Shown one piece after another: positions 27,771-35,294 of a stretch of 64,000 bases of DNA. Both the position numbers and the translations under genes were made by a program. Under the pieces are notes generated by a model that had not been told where the DNA came from, did not search any database, and was given only the letters and a program-made list of their open reading frames with translations. The stretch is from Kocuria palustris. Its GTDB lineage: Bacteria > Actinomycetota > Actinomycetes > Actinomycetales > Micrococcaceae. The stretch spans positions 1,984,001 through 2,048,000 of the forward strand of contig NZ_JAFBCR010000001.1 in assembly GCF_016907795.1 (NCBI RefSeq), written 5' to 3'. Numbering within the stretch: the first letter of the stretch is position 1; the number at the start of each line of letters is the position of its first letter.

Positions 27771-28298
27771 ATGGTGAAGGGGCTGACGGTGCGGCTGCTC
27801 GCGGTGCTCGCGGCGGTCGCCTTCATGGGCGGCTGGATCGCCCAGCTGGTCTCCGAGAGCCTGCACGGGCCCCTGCTGGCCCTGCCGGTGGCCTCCGGGA
27901 TCGCGCTGCTGGTCTTCGCCGCGATCCTGCTGGTCGCCGGACTGCGCGTGCGCAGGCTGCGCGACGGCGACCGCGAGATCCGCATGGACCGCACCTGGGG
28001 CACCGTGATCGCCGCCCTGGCGCAGGCCGTGGCCGTGCTGGGCGCCCTGTGCCTGGGCTGGCACGCCATGCTCGCTGTGGACCAGGCCGCGCTGATCTCC
28101 CTGCGCACGGATCAGGGGCCGCTGTGGCGCTGCCTGTTCCAGGTGGGCGTGGGGGTCGCGTTGGCCGTCGTCGGGTGGATCGTCGAGCGCTTCTGCCGCA
28201 TCCCGCCGGAGGACCCGGACGCGGAGGCCGACGGCGCCGCCGAGCGCGGTCGGGGCCGCACGGCCGAGGAGGGCGGGCTCGCCCGCTGGCGCGACTGA
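27771..28298 (+). CDS. DUF3180-family membrane protein
   Basis: The 175-residue protein has four predicted transmembrane segments (about residues 7-25, 33-53, 78-98 and 121-140) and an arginine/glutamate-rich cytoplasmic tail. Proteins of this family (DUF3180) directly follow folK in many actinobacteria, which matches here. The function is unknown. The ATG lies 38 bases after folK, with a GGAGG-rich leader (CGGAGGCAGG). Confidence 0.8.
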   Translation: MVKGLTVRLLAVLAAVAFMGGWIAQLVSESLHGPLLALPVASGIALLVFAAILLVAGLRVRRLRDGDREIRMDRTWGTVIAALAQAVAVLGALCLGWHAMLAVDQAALISLRTDQGPLWRCLFQVGVGVALAVVGWIVERFCRIPPEDPDAEADGAAERGRGRTAEEGGLARWRD

Positions 28299-28411
28299 GC
28301 CTCGTGCCTCCGGAGGGCAGGGATCCCTCGCACGGAGGATGTGCGTGCGCTGGCAGGCCCCTTACTGTGGGGTGCTGATCCGTCATCTTCTCGATCAGGA
28401 GCATCTCGATC

Positions 28412-28972
28412 ATGACCCATGAGCCCGACGGCGCTCCGAGGCTGCGCGCTGATGATCCTGCCACCCTGCCGGCCCCCGGCCCCCAGGACGGACAGTGGAA
28501 TGGGCTGGACCCCAGGTACATCCGAGTGCGCGTGATCTCGGAGGTGATCGGCTATCTGATCTTCGCGGCGGCGGTGGGCTGGCCGCTCGTGCTCAAACTC
28601 GTGGGCGTGTGGGGCGAGGCCTCGTGGTGGGCCGTGCTGCCGTGGCCCCTCGGGGTCGCGGTGCTGTGCCTCGTGCAGGTCCTGCTGACCCCGCGGCGCG
28701 TACGCTCCTACGGCTACCGCGAGGACGCGGATGACTTCATGGTCCGCAAGGGCCTTCTGGTCCGCACGCTGGTCGTGGTGCCCTACGGCCGCATGCAGTA
28801 CGTGGACGTCAGCAGCGGACCGATCCTGCGGATGTTCGGGCTGTCGTCGATCACCCTGCACACAGCCTCGGCGGAGACCGACGCCGAGCTGCCGGGGATC
28901 ACCGCCGAAGAGGCCAGGCGGCTGCGCGAGAGGCTCACCGAGCGCGGGGAAGCCCGCCTGATCGAGCTGTGA
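28412..28972 (+). CDS. PH domain-containing membrane protein (YdbS-like)
   Basis: The 186-residue protein has two membrane helices (about residues 45-65 and 74-95) and then one bacterial PH domain (bPH_2). The domain pattern DDFMVRKGLLVRTLVVVPYG followed by QYVDVSSGPILRMFGLSSIT is the standard YdbS signature. Such proteins pair with a larger YdbT-like partner, here the next gene, with overlapping or adjacent starts. The function is unknown; a role in envelope stress or lipid metabolism is suggested for relatives, and YdbS/YdbT protect Bacillus cells from amylolysin. Confidence 0.85.
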   Translation: MTHEPDGAPRLRADDPATLPAPGPQDGQWNGLDPRYIRVRVISEVIGYLIFAAAVGWPLVLKLVGVWGEASWWAVLPWPLGVAVLCLVQVLLTPRRVRSYGYREDADDFMVRKGLLVRTLVVVPYGRMQYVDVSSGPILRMFGLSSITLHTASAETDAELPGITAEEARRLRERLTERGEARLIEL

Positions 28973-28983
28973 GGGGCGAGCAG

Positions 28984-30564
28984 ATGTCCGATCGCAGCCC
29001 TGCGCAGCATTCGGAGGCCCAGCCGACGGGCGCCTCCCCGGCGGCGGAGGCGCATCAGCCGGACTCGGCCGAGGACTGGCACCGCCTCCACCCGCTCTCG
29101 CCGCTGATACGCGGCTGGATCGTGGTGCTCGCGGTCCTGGGAGTGCTGCTGTCCAACGTCATGGACGGCTTCTTCCGCGGCGACGGCCCCGGTCTCAACG
29201 ACTCCGCGGAGGGCCTGCCGGGCTGGGCCTCGATGCTCGAGGGCACCGTCCTGTGGCTCGTGCTGCTGCTGGTGGGTGCGCTCGTCGTCGTGGGCCTGCT
29301 GGTGGTCGTGGCACTGTTCTCGCTGGTCGCCTGGTGGTTCACCACGTATCAGATCACCGACACCCACGTGCGCCTGCGCCAGGGCGCCCTGGCCCGCCAG
29401 GAGCGCCAGACCCGCCTGGATCGCGTCCAGGCCCTCGACATCCGGCGGCCCCTGGGCGCGCGGATCTTCGGCCTGGCCGAGCTGAGCTTCGAGGTCGCCG
29501 ATGCCGGCGAGTCGGCCGTCGTGCTGCGCTACCTGACCCATGCCCACGCACGACGGCTGCGCTCCCAGCTGCTCTCGCGCAGCCGTCCGCAGCCGGAGGC
29601 CCCTGCGGAGGCCGGCGATGCCGAGGCGGCGCTGCCCTGGGCGCGAGCCGCTGTCCCGGCCGCGGCTCAGGACCACGGCGCAGAGCAGCTGCTGCTGCGC
29701 GTTCCCGTGAGCCGCGTCCTGCTGTCCTGGGCCCTGAGCCCGTCCATGGTGATGCTCCTGGTCGTCGGGGCGGCGGCGCTCGCGGCGCTGATCTTCTTCC
29801 CCGAGTTCATGGGCGCGGCCTTCGCGGGCTGGATCCCGGTCGTCGTGGGACTGGTGGTCTCGCTTTTCCAGCGCCTCGAGAAGACCTGGGGCTTCAGCGC
29901 CTACCGCACCGACAGCGGTCTGCGGCTGCGCTACGGGCTGCTCAGCACGGTCTCCCAGACCGTGCCCACGGGCCGGATCCAGGCGCTGAAGGTGAACCGC
30001 CCCATGCTGTGGCGGCGCCCGGGCTGGAGCCGCGTGGCGATCAACGTGGCCGGTTACGGCGATCCCGCCGAGGAGATGAACGGCTCGGGGCGCACCACGC
30101 TGATCCCGGTGGCGACCGACGAGCACCTGGCGATCATGCTCGCCGAGGCGCTGGGCGCCGACGAGTCGCGCGAGGCCTTCGAGACGGCGCGCTACGGCCT
30201 CACGGCCGATCTCGTGGAGGATCCCGAGTCCCGGTTCACGATCTCGCCGCGCCGAGCGGCGCGCATCTCCTGGGTCGTGCGCCGTCGTCGGGGCTTCGCG
30301 GTGACGCGGCGTGAGGTCGTCACGATCGACGGCAGGCTCTCCCGCACCGCCTGCCTGGTCCCGCACGGGAAGATCCAGTCGATGGAGATCTCGCGAGGGC
30401 CGCTGGCGCGCTGGCTGGATCTCTCGGACGTCAGCCTGCATTCGATCCAGGGACCGGTCAGCCCCATGATCATGGCCATGGACCGGGAGGTCGCCGAGCG
30501 CTTCGTGTCCGAGCAGTCGCTGCGGGCGCATGAGAGGCACACCCTCGTGGGCGCCAGGGGCTGA
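28984..30564 (+). CDS. PH domain-containing membrane protein with three bPH_2 domains (YdbT-like)
   Basis: The 526-residue protein carries three bacterial PH domains. The first is at about residues 117-195 (RQGALARQERQTRLDRVQAL), the second at about 305-385 (RYGLLSTVSQTVPTGRIQAL) and the third at about 430-510 (IDGRLSRTACLVPHGKIQSM). Transmembrane pairs lie before the first (about residues 40-60, 85-115) and before the second (about 245-295). The frame permits a GTG at 28969 overlapping the previous stop, but the ATG at 28984 gives a normal N-terminus. It is the partner of the preceding gene. Confidence 0.85.
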   Translation: MSDRSPAQHSEAQPTGASPAAEAHQPDSAEDWHRLHPLSPLIRGWIVVLAVLGVLLSNVMDGFFRGDGPGLNDSAEGLPGWASMLEGTVLWLVLLLVGALVVVGLLVVVALFSLVAWWFTTYQITDTHVRLRQGALARQERQTRLDRVQALDIRRPLGARIFGLAELSFEVADAGESAVVLRYLTHAHARRLRSQLLSRSRPQPEAPAEAGDAEAALPWARAAVPAAAQDHGAEQLLLRVPVSRVLLSWALSPSMVMLLVVGAAALAALIFFPEFMGAAFAGWIPVVVGLVVSLFQRLEKTWGFSAYRTDSGLRLRYGLLSTVSQTVPTGRIQALKVNRPMLWRRPGWSRVAINVAGYGDPAEEMNGSGRTTLIPVATDEHLAIMLAEALGADESREAFETARYGLTADLVEDPESRFTISPRRAARISWVVRRRRGFAVTRREVVTIDGRLSRTACLVPHGKIQSMEISRGPLARWLDLSDVSLHSIQGPVSPMIMAMDREVAERFVSEQSLRAHERHTLVGARG

Positions 30565-30710
30565 GCGTGCGCGCGAGCGCCACCGCCCGTCATTAGGGTG
30601 GTGGCGCTGCGCCGGAGCGTCGCAGCAGCACCGTCGCAGGAGCCGTCGGGACCGCCGCAGCGGGCGTCGGCCCAGAGACCCGCAGACCCGAGAGCACACA
30701 GGAGAAGACC

Positions 30711-32597
30711 GTGAGCGAAGCCGCCAACCGCCCCGGGCGCCTGGGAGTCGGCGTGATCGGCGCCGGGCGAGTGGGGGCGGTGCTGGGAGCCGCGCTGCGT
30801 GCCGCCGGGCACGGGGTGGTGGGGGTCGCCGCCGTCTCGGAGGCCTCCCGGGAGCGTGCCGAGCTGCTGCTGCCCGAGGTCCCGATCCTCACCCCGCAGC
30901 AGATCGTGGAGCGCGCGGAGCTCGTGCTGCTGGCCGTTCCCGACGATGAGCTGGCCGACCTGGTGAGCGGACTGGCCGCCACCGGGCACTGGCAGGCCGG
31001 GCAGCTCGTGGCCCACACCGCCGGCCGCTGGGGCGTGGAGGTCCTGGAGCCGGCGCGGCAGGCCGGAGCCATCGGGCTGGCGATCCACCCGTCCATGACG
31101 TTCACCGGGCTGAGTCTGGACCTGCCGCGGCTCAGCGGCTGCGCGTTCGGCGTCACCGCCCCGGCGGCGGTGCTGCCCATCGCGCAGGCGCTGGTCATGG
31201 AGATGGGCGGCGAGCCCGTGGTCATCGCCGAGGCCGACCGCCCGATCTACCACGCGGCCCTCGCCCACGGCGCCAACCACCTCACCACGATCACCGGCCA
31301 GGCCCTGCAGCTGCTGGGCGAGCTGGGACTCGAGCAGCCGGAGCGCGTGCTCGGACCCCTGGCGCGGGCCACCCTGGACAATGCGCTGTCGGCAGGGGAG
31401 TCGGCGCTGACCGGCCCGGTGGCCCGCGGCGACGCCGGCACATTGGCCGAGCACCGCCAGACCCTTGCCGAGCACGCCCTGGGCACCGGTCAGCAGGACA
31501 TCGACCGGGCCTACCGGGCGCTTGCGGCCCTGACGGCTGACCGAGCCCGGGACCGCGGCATGCTCACCGAGGCCCAGCACGCGCAGGTCCTCGAGGCGCT
31601 GGACCTGAGCCGGAGCGAGGGATCCGGCAGCGCCCACGCGGCCGTCGGGCAGGGCGCCGCCGCTCTCGGCGGCTTCCCCGCGGCCGATGCCTCGGCGCCG
31701 CGCGGTTCCGCGGAATCGTCGGACCCCGTCGTGGTGCGCGAGCCGGAGAAGCTGCGCGCCGCCGTGCGGCGGGAGGTCGCCCGGCGGGGAGCGCAGCTGT
31801 CCATCGGCTTCGTGCCGACCATGGGCGCGCTGCACGAGGGGCACGCGCACCTGGTGCGCCGGGCCCGCGAGGAGAACGACCTGGTGATCGTCTCCATCTT
31901 CGTGAACCCGCTGCAGTTCGGACCGAACGAGGACTTCGAGCGCTACCCGTCGGACCTGGAGGCAGACCTGGAGCTGCTCGGGGGGCTGGGCGTCGATCTG
32001 GTCTTCGCTCCCGGCCTCCAGGACATGTACCCGGGCGGGGACCCGCTGGTGACCGTGAGCTCGGGGCGGCTCGGGACGGTGCTGGACGGAGCCTCGCGCC
32101 CCGGCCACTTCGACGGCGTGGTCACCGTCGTCAACAAGCTGCTGAGCCTGGTCTCAGGACGCACGGAGCAGCCGCTGCGGGCTTACTTCGGGCAGAAGGA
32201 CGCCCAGCAGCTGCTGATCGTGCAGCGCATGGTCCGCGACACGAACCTGGACGTCGAGATCCGGCCGGTCCCGATCGTGCGGGCCCCGGACGGGCTCGCG
32301 CTGTCGTCGCGCAACGCGTACCTGGACGACGACGAGCGTCGGGCCGGGCTCGTGCTCTCCCGCACGCTGGGGGAGCTCGCCCTCGGGGAGATCGACCTGC
32401 CGGAGGCCCGCCGTCGGATCGACGAGGAGCCGATCGGCACCGGGCGCACGGTGGAGCTCGACTACCTCGTGGTCGTGGAGCCTGAGACCCTGAGCGAGAT
32501 CCCGCCGCGCCCCGGAGCCCTGGCCCTGGTGGCGGCGCGGGTGGGGACCACGCGGCTGATCGACAACCGGGAGATCGAGGCGGCGCCGCGTCCGTGA
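30711..32597 (+). CDS. panC: Fusion protein: DUF2520/Rossmann reductase-like domain plus pantothenate synthetase
   Basis: The 628-residue protein joins two enzymes usually encoded by neighbouring genes. Residues about 10-300 form an NAD(P)-binding Rossmann domain (GVGVIGAGRVGAVLGAAL) followed by the DUF2520 helical domain (HAALAHGANHLTTITGQALQ). Residues about 301-338 are a Gly/Ala/Ser linker. Residues about 339-628 are PanC, with FVPTMGALHEGHAHLV, FVNPLQFGPNEDFERYP, the GQKDAQQL loop and GLALSSRNAYL. PanC condenses pantoate with beta-alanine for coenzyme A. GTG 30711 has AGGAGA six to eight bases upstream. No internal stop or frameshift is visible. Confidence 0.92.
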   Translation: MSEAANRPGRLGVGVIGAGRVGAVLGAALRAAGHGVVGVAAVSEASRERAELLLPEVPILTPQQIVERAELVLLAVPDDELADLVSGLAATGHWQAGQLVAHTAGRWGVEVLEPARQAGAIGLAIHPSMTFTGLSLDLPRLSGCAFGVTAPAAVLPIAQALVMEMGGEPVVIAEADRPIYHAALAHGANHLTTITGQALQLLGELGLEQPERVLGPLARATLDNALSAGESALTGPVARGDAGTLAEHRQTLAEHALGTGQQDIDRAYRALAALTADRARDRGMLTEAQHAQVLEALDLSRSEGSGSAHAAVGQGAAALGGFPAADASAPRGSAESSDPVVVREPEKLRAAVRREVARRGAQLSIGFVPTMGALHEGHAHLVRRAREENDLVIVSIFVNPLQFGPNEDFERYPSDLEADLELLGGLGVDLVFAPGLQDMYPGGDPLVTVSSGRLGTVLDGASRPGHFDGVVTVVNKLLSLVSGRTEQPLRAYFGQKDAQQLLIVQRMVRDTNLDVEIRPVPIVRAPDGLALSSRNAYLDDDERRAGLVLSRTLGELALGEIDLPEARRRIDEEPIGTGRTVELDYLVVVEPETLSEIPPRPGALALVAARVGTTRLIDNREIEAAPRP

Positions 32598-32656
32598 GAC
32601 GGCTCTCACCGCTGTGCGGAGCCCGGTGCCGATGCGACGGCGCCCGGGCCGATGGC

Positions 32657-32662
32657 TATCCT
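32657..32662 (+). promoter_or_regulatory. -10 box TATCCT of a leaderless lysS transcript
   Basis: TATCCT ends eight bases before GTG 32671. It separates lysS transcription from panC and rules out the ATG at 32614 as the start on this transcript. Confidence 0.55.
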
Positions 32663-32670
32663 GGGGGACT

Positions 32671-34224
32671 GTGACCACTGATCAGACGCGCGAGAACGCA
32701 GCCAGCCCCGCATCCGAGTCCTCGTCCGCCGCGGTCGAGGCCGCCCGCAGCGACGAGCAGCGGCAGTTCCGCATGGACAAGCGCGCCGCGCTGCTCGAGA
32801 CGGGTCGCCAGGCCTACCCGGTCGAGGTCCCCCGGACCCACACGCTGCCCCAGGTCCGCGACGGCTGGGAGCATCTGGAGACCGGCGAGGAGACCGAGGA
32901 CGTCGTCTCCGTGACCGGGCGCGTTGTGTTCGTGCGCAACACCGGCAAGCTGTGCTTCGCGGCCCTGCAGGACGGCGACGGCGTCCAGCTGCAGCTCATG
33001 CTCTCCAAGGCGGTCGTGGGCGAGGAGTCGCTGGCCGAGTGGAAGTCCCTGGTGGACCTGGGCGACTTCGTGGCCGCCACCGGCACCGTGATCCGCTCCC
33101 GCCGCGGCGAGCTCTCCGTCATGGTGACCTCCTGGCAGATGGCCTCCAAGGCCCTGCGGCCGTTGCCCAATCTCTACGAGGGGTCCGAGCTCAGCGAGGA
33201 GACCCGCGTCCGGCAGCGCTACCTGGACCTGCTCGTGCGCCAGGAGGCGCGCGACGTGGTCCACAAGCGGGCCGCGATCATCTCCGCGGTGCGCCGCACG
33301 CTCGAGGACGAGGGGTACATCGAGATCGAGACCCCCGTGCTGCAGCTCGTGCACGGCGGCGCCACGGCCCGTCCGTTCGCCACGCACCTCAACGCGTTCG
33401 ATCAGGACATGACCCTGCGCATCGCCACGGAGCTCTACCTCAAGCGCGCCGTCGTGGGCGGGGTGGAGCGGGTCTTCGAGATCGGGCGGGTGTTCCGCAA
33501 CGAGGGCGTGGACTCCACGCACTCCCCGGAGTTCACCACCCTGGAGGTCTACGAGGCCTGGGGCGATCAGTTCTCGCAGGCCGAGCTCATGCAGCGCATG
33601 ATCGTGGCCGCCGCCGACGCCCTGGGGGTCGACGGTCCGCTGCGCACCGCCAAGGGCGAGATCGACCTGCGCGGCGAGTGGCCGTGGCTGAGCGTCTACC
33701 CGGGGCTCTCGGAGGCCGTGGGACAGGAGATCACGCCCGAGACCCCCGCCGAGGGGCTGCGGGCGATCGCCGCCGAGCACGACGTCTCGGTGGATCCCGC
33801 CTGGGGTGCCGAGAAGCTCGTGATCGAGCTCTTCGGAGAGATCGTGGAGCCCACGCTGATCCAGCCCACGTTCGTGTGCGACTACCCGCCGGCGGCCCAG
33901 CCGCTGGCCCGGCCGCACCGCGACAAGCCGGACGTCATCGAGGCCTGGGACCTGATCATCGGCGGCATGGAGCGCGGCACCGCGTTCTCCGAGCTGATCG
34001 ACCCGGTGGTGCAGCGTGAGCGGCTCACCGAGCAGTCCCGCCTGGCCGCGGCCGGCGACGACGAGGCCATGCAGCTCGATGAGGACTTCCTGCGCGCCCT
34101 CGAGCACGGCGCCCCGCCCATGGGCGGACTGGGGCTGGGCCTGGACCGTCTGATCATGCTCTTCACGGATCTGGGCATCCGCGACACGATCCTGTTCCCC
34201 TTGATGAAGCCCGAGAAGGACTGA
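32671..34224 (+). CDS. lysS: Lysyl-tRNA synthetase (class II)
   Basis: The 517-residue synthetase charges tRNA-Lys. The N-terminal OB-fold (about residues 75-180; VSVTGRVVFVRNTGKLCFA) binds the anticodon. Class II motif 1 is near IETPVLQLVHGGATARPF, motif 2 is RVFEIGRVFRNEGVDSTHSPEF and motif 3 is PMGGLGLGLDRLIMLFTD. The GTG start is set by the promoter; the first 35 residues are polar and variable. It is followed by a small membrane-protein gene and lsr2, an order seen in other Micrococcales. Confidence 0.95.
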   Translation: MTTDQTRENAASPASESSSAAVEAARSDEQRQFRMDKRAALLETGRQAYPVEVPRTHTLPQVRDGWEHLETGEETEDVVSVTGRVVFVRNTGKLCFAALQDGDGVQLQLMLSKAVVGEESLAEWKSLVDLGDFVAATGTVIRSRRGELSVMVTSWQMASKALRPLPNLYEGSELSEETRVRQRYLDLLVRQEARDVVHKRAAIISAVRRTLEDEGYIEIETPVLQLVHGGATARPFATHLNAFDQDMTLRIATELYLKRAVVGGVERVFEIGRVFRNEGVDSTHSPEFTTLEVYEAWGDQFSQAELMQRMIVAAADALGVDGPLRTAKGEIDLRGEWPWLSVYPGLSEAVGQEITPETPAEGLRAIAAEHDVSVDPAWGAEKLVIELFGEIVEPTLIQPTFVCDYPPAAQPLARPHRDKPDVIEAWDLIIGGMERGTAFSELIDPVVQRERLTEQSRLAAAGDDEAMQLDEDFLRALEHGAPPMGGLGLGLDRLIMLFTDLGIRDTILFPLMKPEKD

Positions 34225-34230
34225 TCCGCC

Positions 34231-34464
34231 ATGGGCGAATACATCGCTGTGCTCCTGCCCTCGATCGGGGTGGGGCTGATCTTCTGGTTCACCATGCGGG
34301 CCCTGTTCCGGGCCGATCGCGGTGAGCGCCGTGCGCAGGAGGCCGTGAATCGCGATCAGGCCGATGCCGAGAAGTGGTATCAGGATCTGAAGGCACGGCA
34401 ATCCGGCGGACGCGGTTCCGCTCGGAGCGGATCCGATGAACATCAGGATGCGCCGCGCAGTTGA
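34231..34464 (+). CDS. Small single-pass membrane protein
   Basis: The 77-residue product has one transmembrane helix (about residues 5-27, IAVLLPSIGVGLIFWFTMRA) and a charged cytoplasmic tail with RADRGERRAQEAVNRDQADA. The gene follows lysS by six bases and is closed by a hairpin, so it is probably co-transcribed with lysS. I do not know its function; a gene of this size at this place is familiar from related genomes. Confidence 0.65.
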   Translation: MGEYIAVLLPSIGVGLIFWFTMRALFRADRGERRAQEAVNRDQADAEKWYQDLKARQSGGRGSARSGSDEHQDAPRS

Positions 34465-34474
34465 TTCTTCTCCG

Positions 34475-34502
34475 ATTCCCCGGCTTCTCCGAGCCGGGGA
34501 AT
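34475..34502 (+). terminator. Terminator after lysS and the small membrane-protein gene
   Basis: ATTCCCCGGCT (34475-34485) pairs with AGCCGGGGAAT (34492-34502) around a six-base loop, followed by TGCTTTC. Confidence 0.85.
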
Positions 34503-34645
34503 TGCTTTCAGCGGCATCCGATATCTATAGTTGCGGGCAATAGGGGATCCTGAGTGCGCAATTCGTTGTGATCGGGCCCGGAATCGGCTCCGCGGATCTC
34601 CTGACCGCACGAGCACATCGAATCGATGCTGAAGGAGCTCCACAC

Positions 34646-34981
34646 ATGGCGCAGACCGTGAAGATCATTCTCGAGGACGACCTGGACGGCGGCCCCGCGG
34701 ACGAGACCGTCCGCTTCGGCCTGGACGGCGCGCAGTACGAGATCGACCTCTCCTCCGCCAACGCGGACAAGCTGCGCGCGGCCATCCGCCCGTACGTGGG
34801 CAAGGCCCGCCGGGCTCAGGCCAAGCAGGCCGGCCGCCCCGCTGCGAAGTCCTCGGGCACCCGCGCCAATCCGGACACCCCCAAGATCCGTGCCTGGGCG
34901 AAGGAGAACAACTACAACGTCTCCGATCGCGGCCGCATCCACCAGGAGGTCCAGGACGCGTACTACGCCGCTCACAAGTGA
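34646..34981 (+). CDS. lsr2: Lsr2 nucleoid-associated protein
   Basis: The 111-residue protein binds AT-rich DNA and silences foreign genes, like H-NS. The N-terminal beta-sheet dimer region reads QTVKIILEDDLDGGPADETV. A Lys/Arg/Ala linker follows, and the C-terminal DNA-binding domain (about residues 75-111) has KIRAWAKENNYNVSDRGRIH, with R-G-R forming the AT-hook-like minor-groove contact. GAAGGAG lies eight bases before the ATG. The 145-base region upstream is clearly richer in A+T than its surroundings, fitting self-regulation, but this is inference. Confidence 0.96.
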   Translation: MAQTVKIILEDDLDGGPADETVRFGLDGAQYEIDLSSANADKLRAAIRPYVGKARRAQAKQAGRPAAKSSGTRANPDTPKIRAWAKENNYNVSDRGRIHQEVQDAYYAAHK

Positions 34982-35099
34982 GCGCGCGCGGCCTGAGGGA
35001 TTCATCACCGAATCGAGAATCTCAGGTCGCTTCGGAAACGAACTCGTGGTGGATGCCCGCAGGTATTCGATCTGAGATTGCCGTTCCATCGCTGTGCGG

Positions 35100-35132
35100 A
35101 TCCCCGCTCGTCCTTCCGGACGTGCGGGGATT
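35100..35132 (+). terminator. Terminator of lsr2
   Basis: ATCCCCGC and CGTCC on the left pair with GGACG and GCGGGGAT on the right, with one mismatch, around a TTC-type loop, followed by TCCTCATTC. It lies about 120 bases after the lsr2 stop in a 313-base region that also holds the clpC promoter and no other gene. Confidence 0.7.
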
Positions 35133-35215
35133 CCTCATTCGGGGACCGCCGTGCCCTGAGCGCCGCTGCCTCCGGCGCCCGTCAGAAGGATCCTGCGGGA
35201 GGCAGTGCGGGGTCG

Positions 35216-35265
35216 TCTCGCCGGTGGCGAACAATGGCGGCGAGACCCTCCGGCGTGCGTAGCAT
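35216..35265 (+). promoter_or_regulatory. clpC promoter region with a ClgR-like operator
   Basis: TAGCAT (35260-35265) is a good -10 box about 30 bases before the clpC ATG. Upstream, TCTCGC-N5-GCGAAC (35216-35232) matches the CGC-N5-GCG core described for ClgR, the activator of clp genes in Streptomyces and Corynebacterium. Its centre is about 40 bases before the -10, a usual activator position. The link to ClgR is inferred. Confidence 0.5.
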
Positions 35266-35294
35266 CGGTGCCAAACATCGACTGAGGAGTATCC

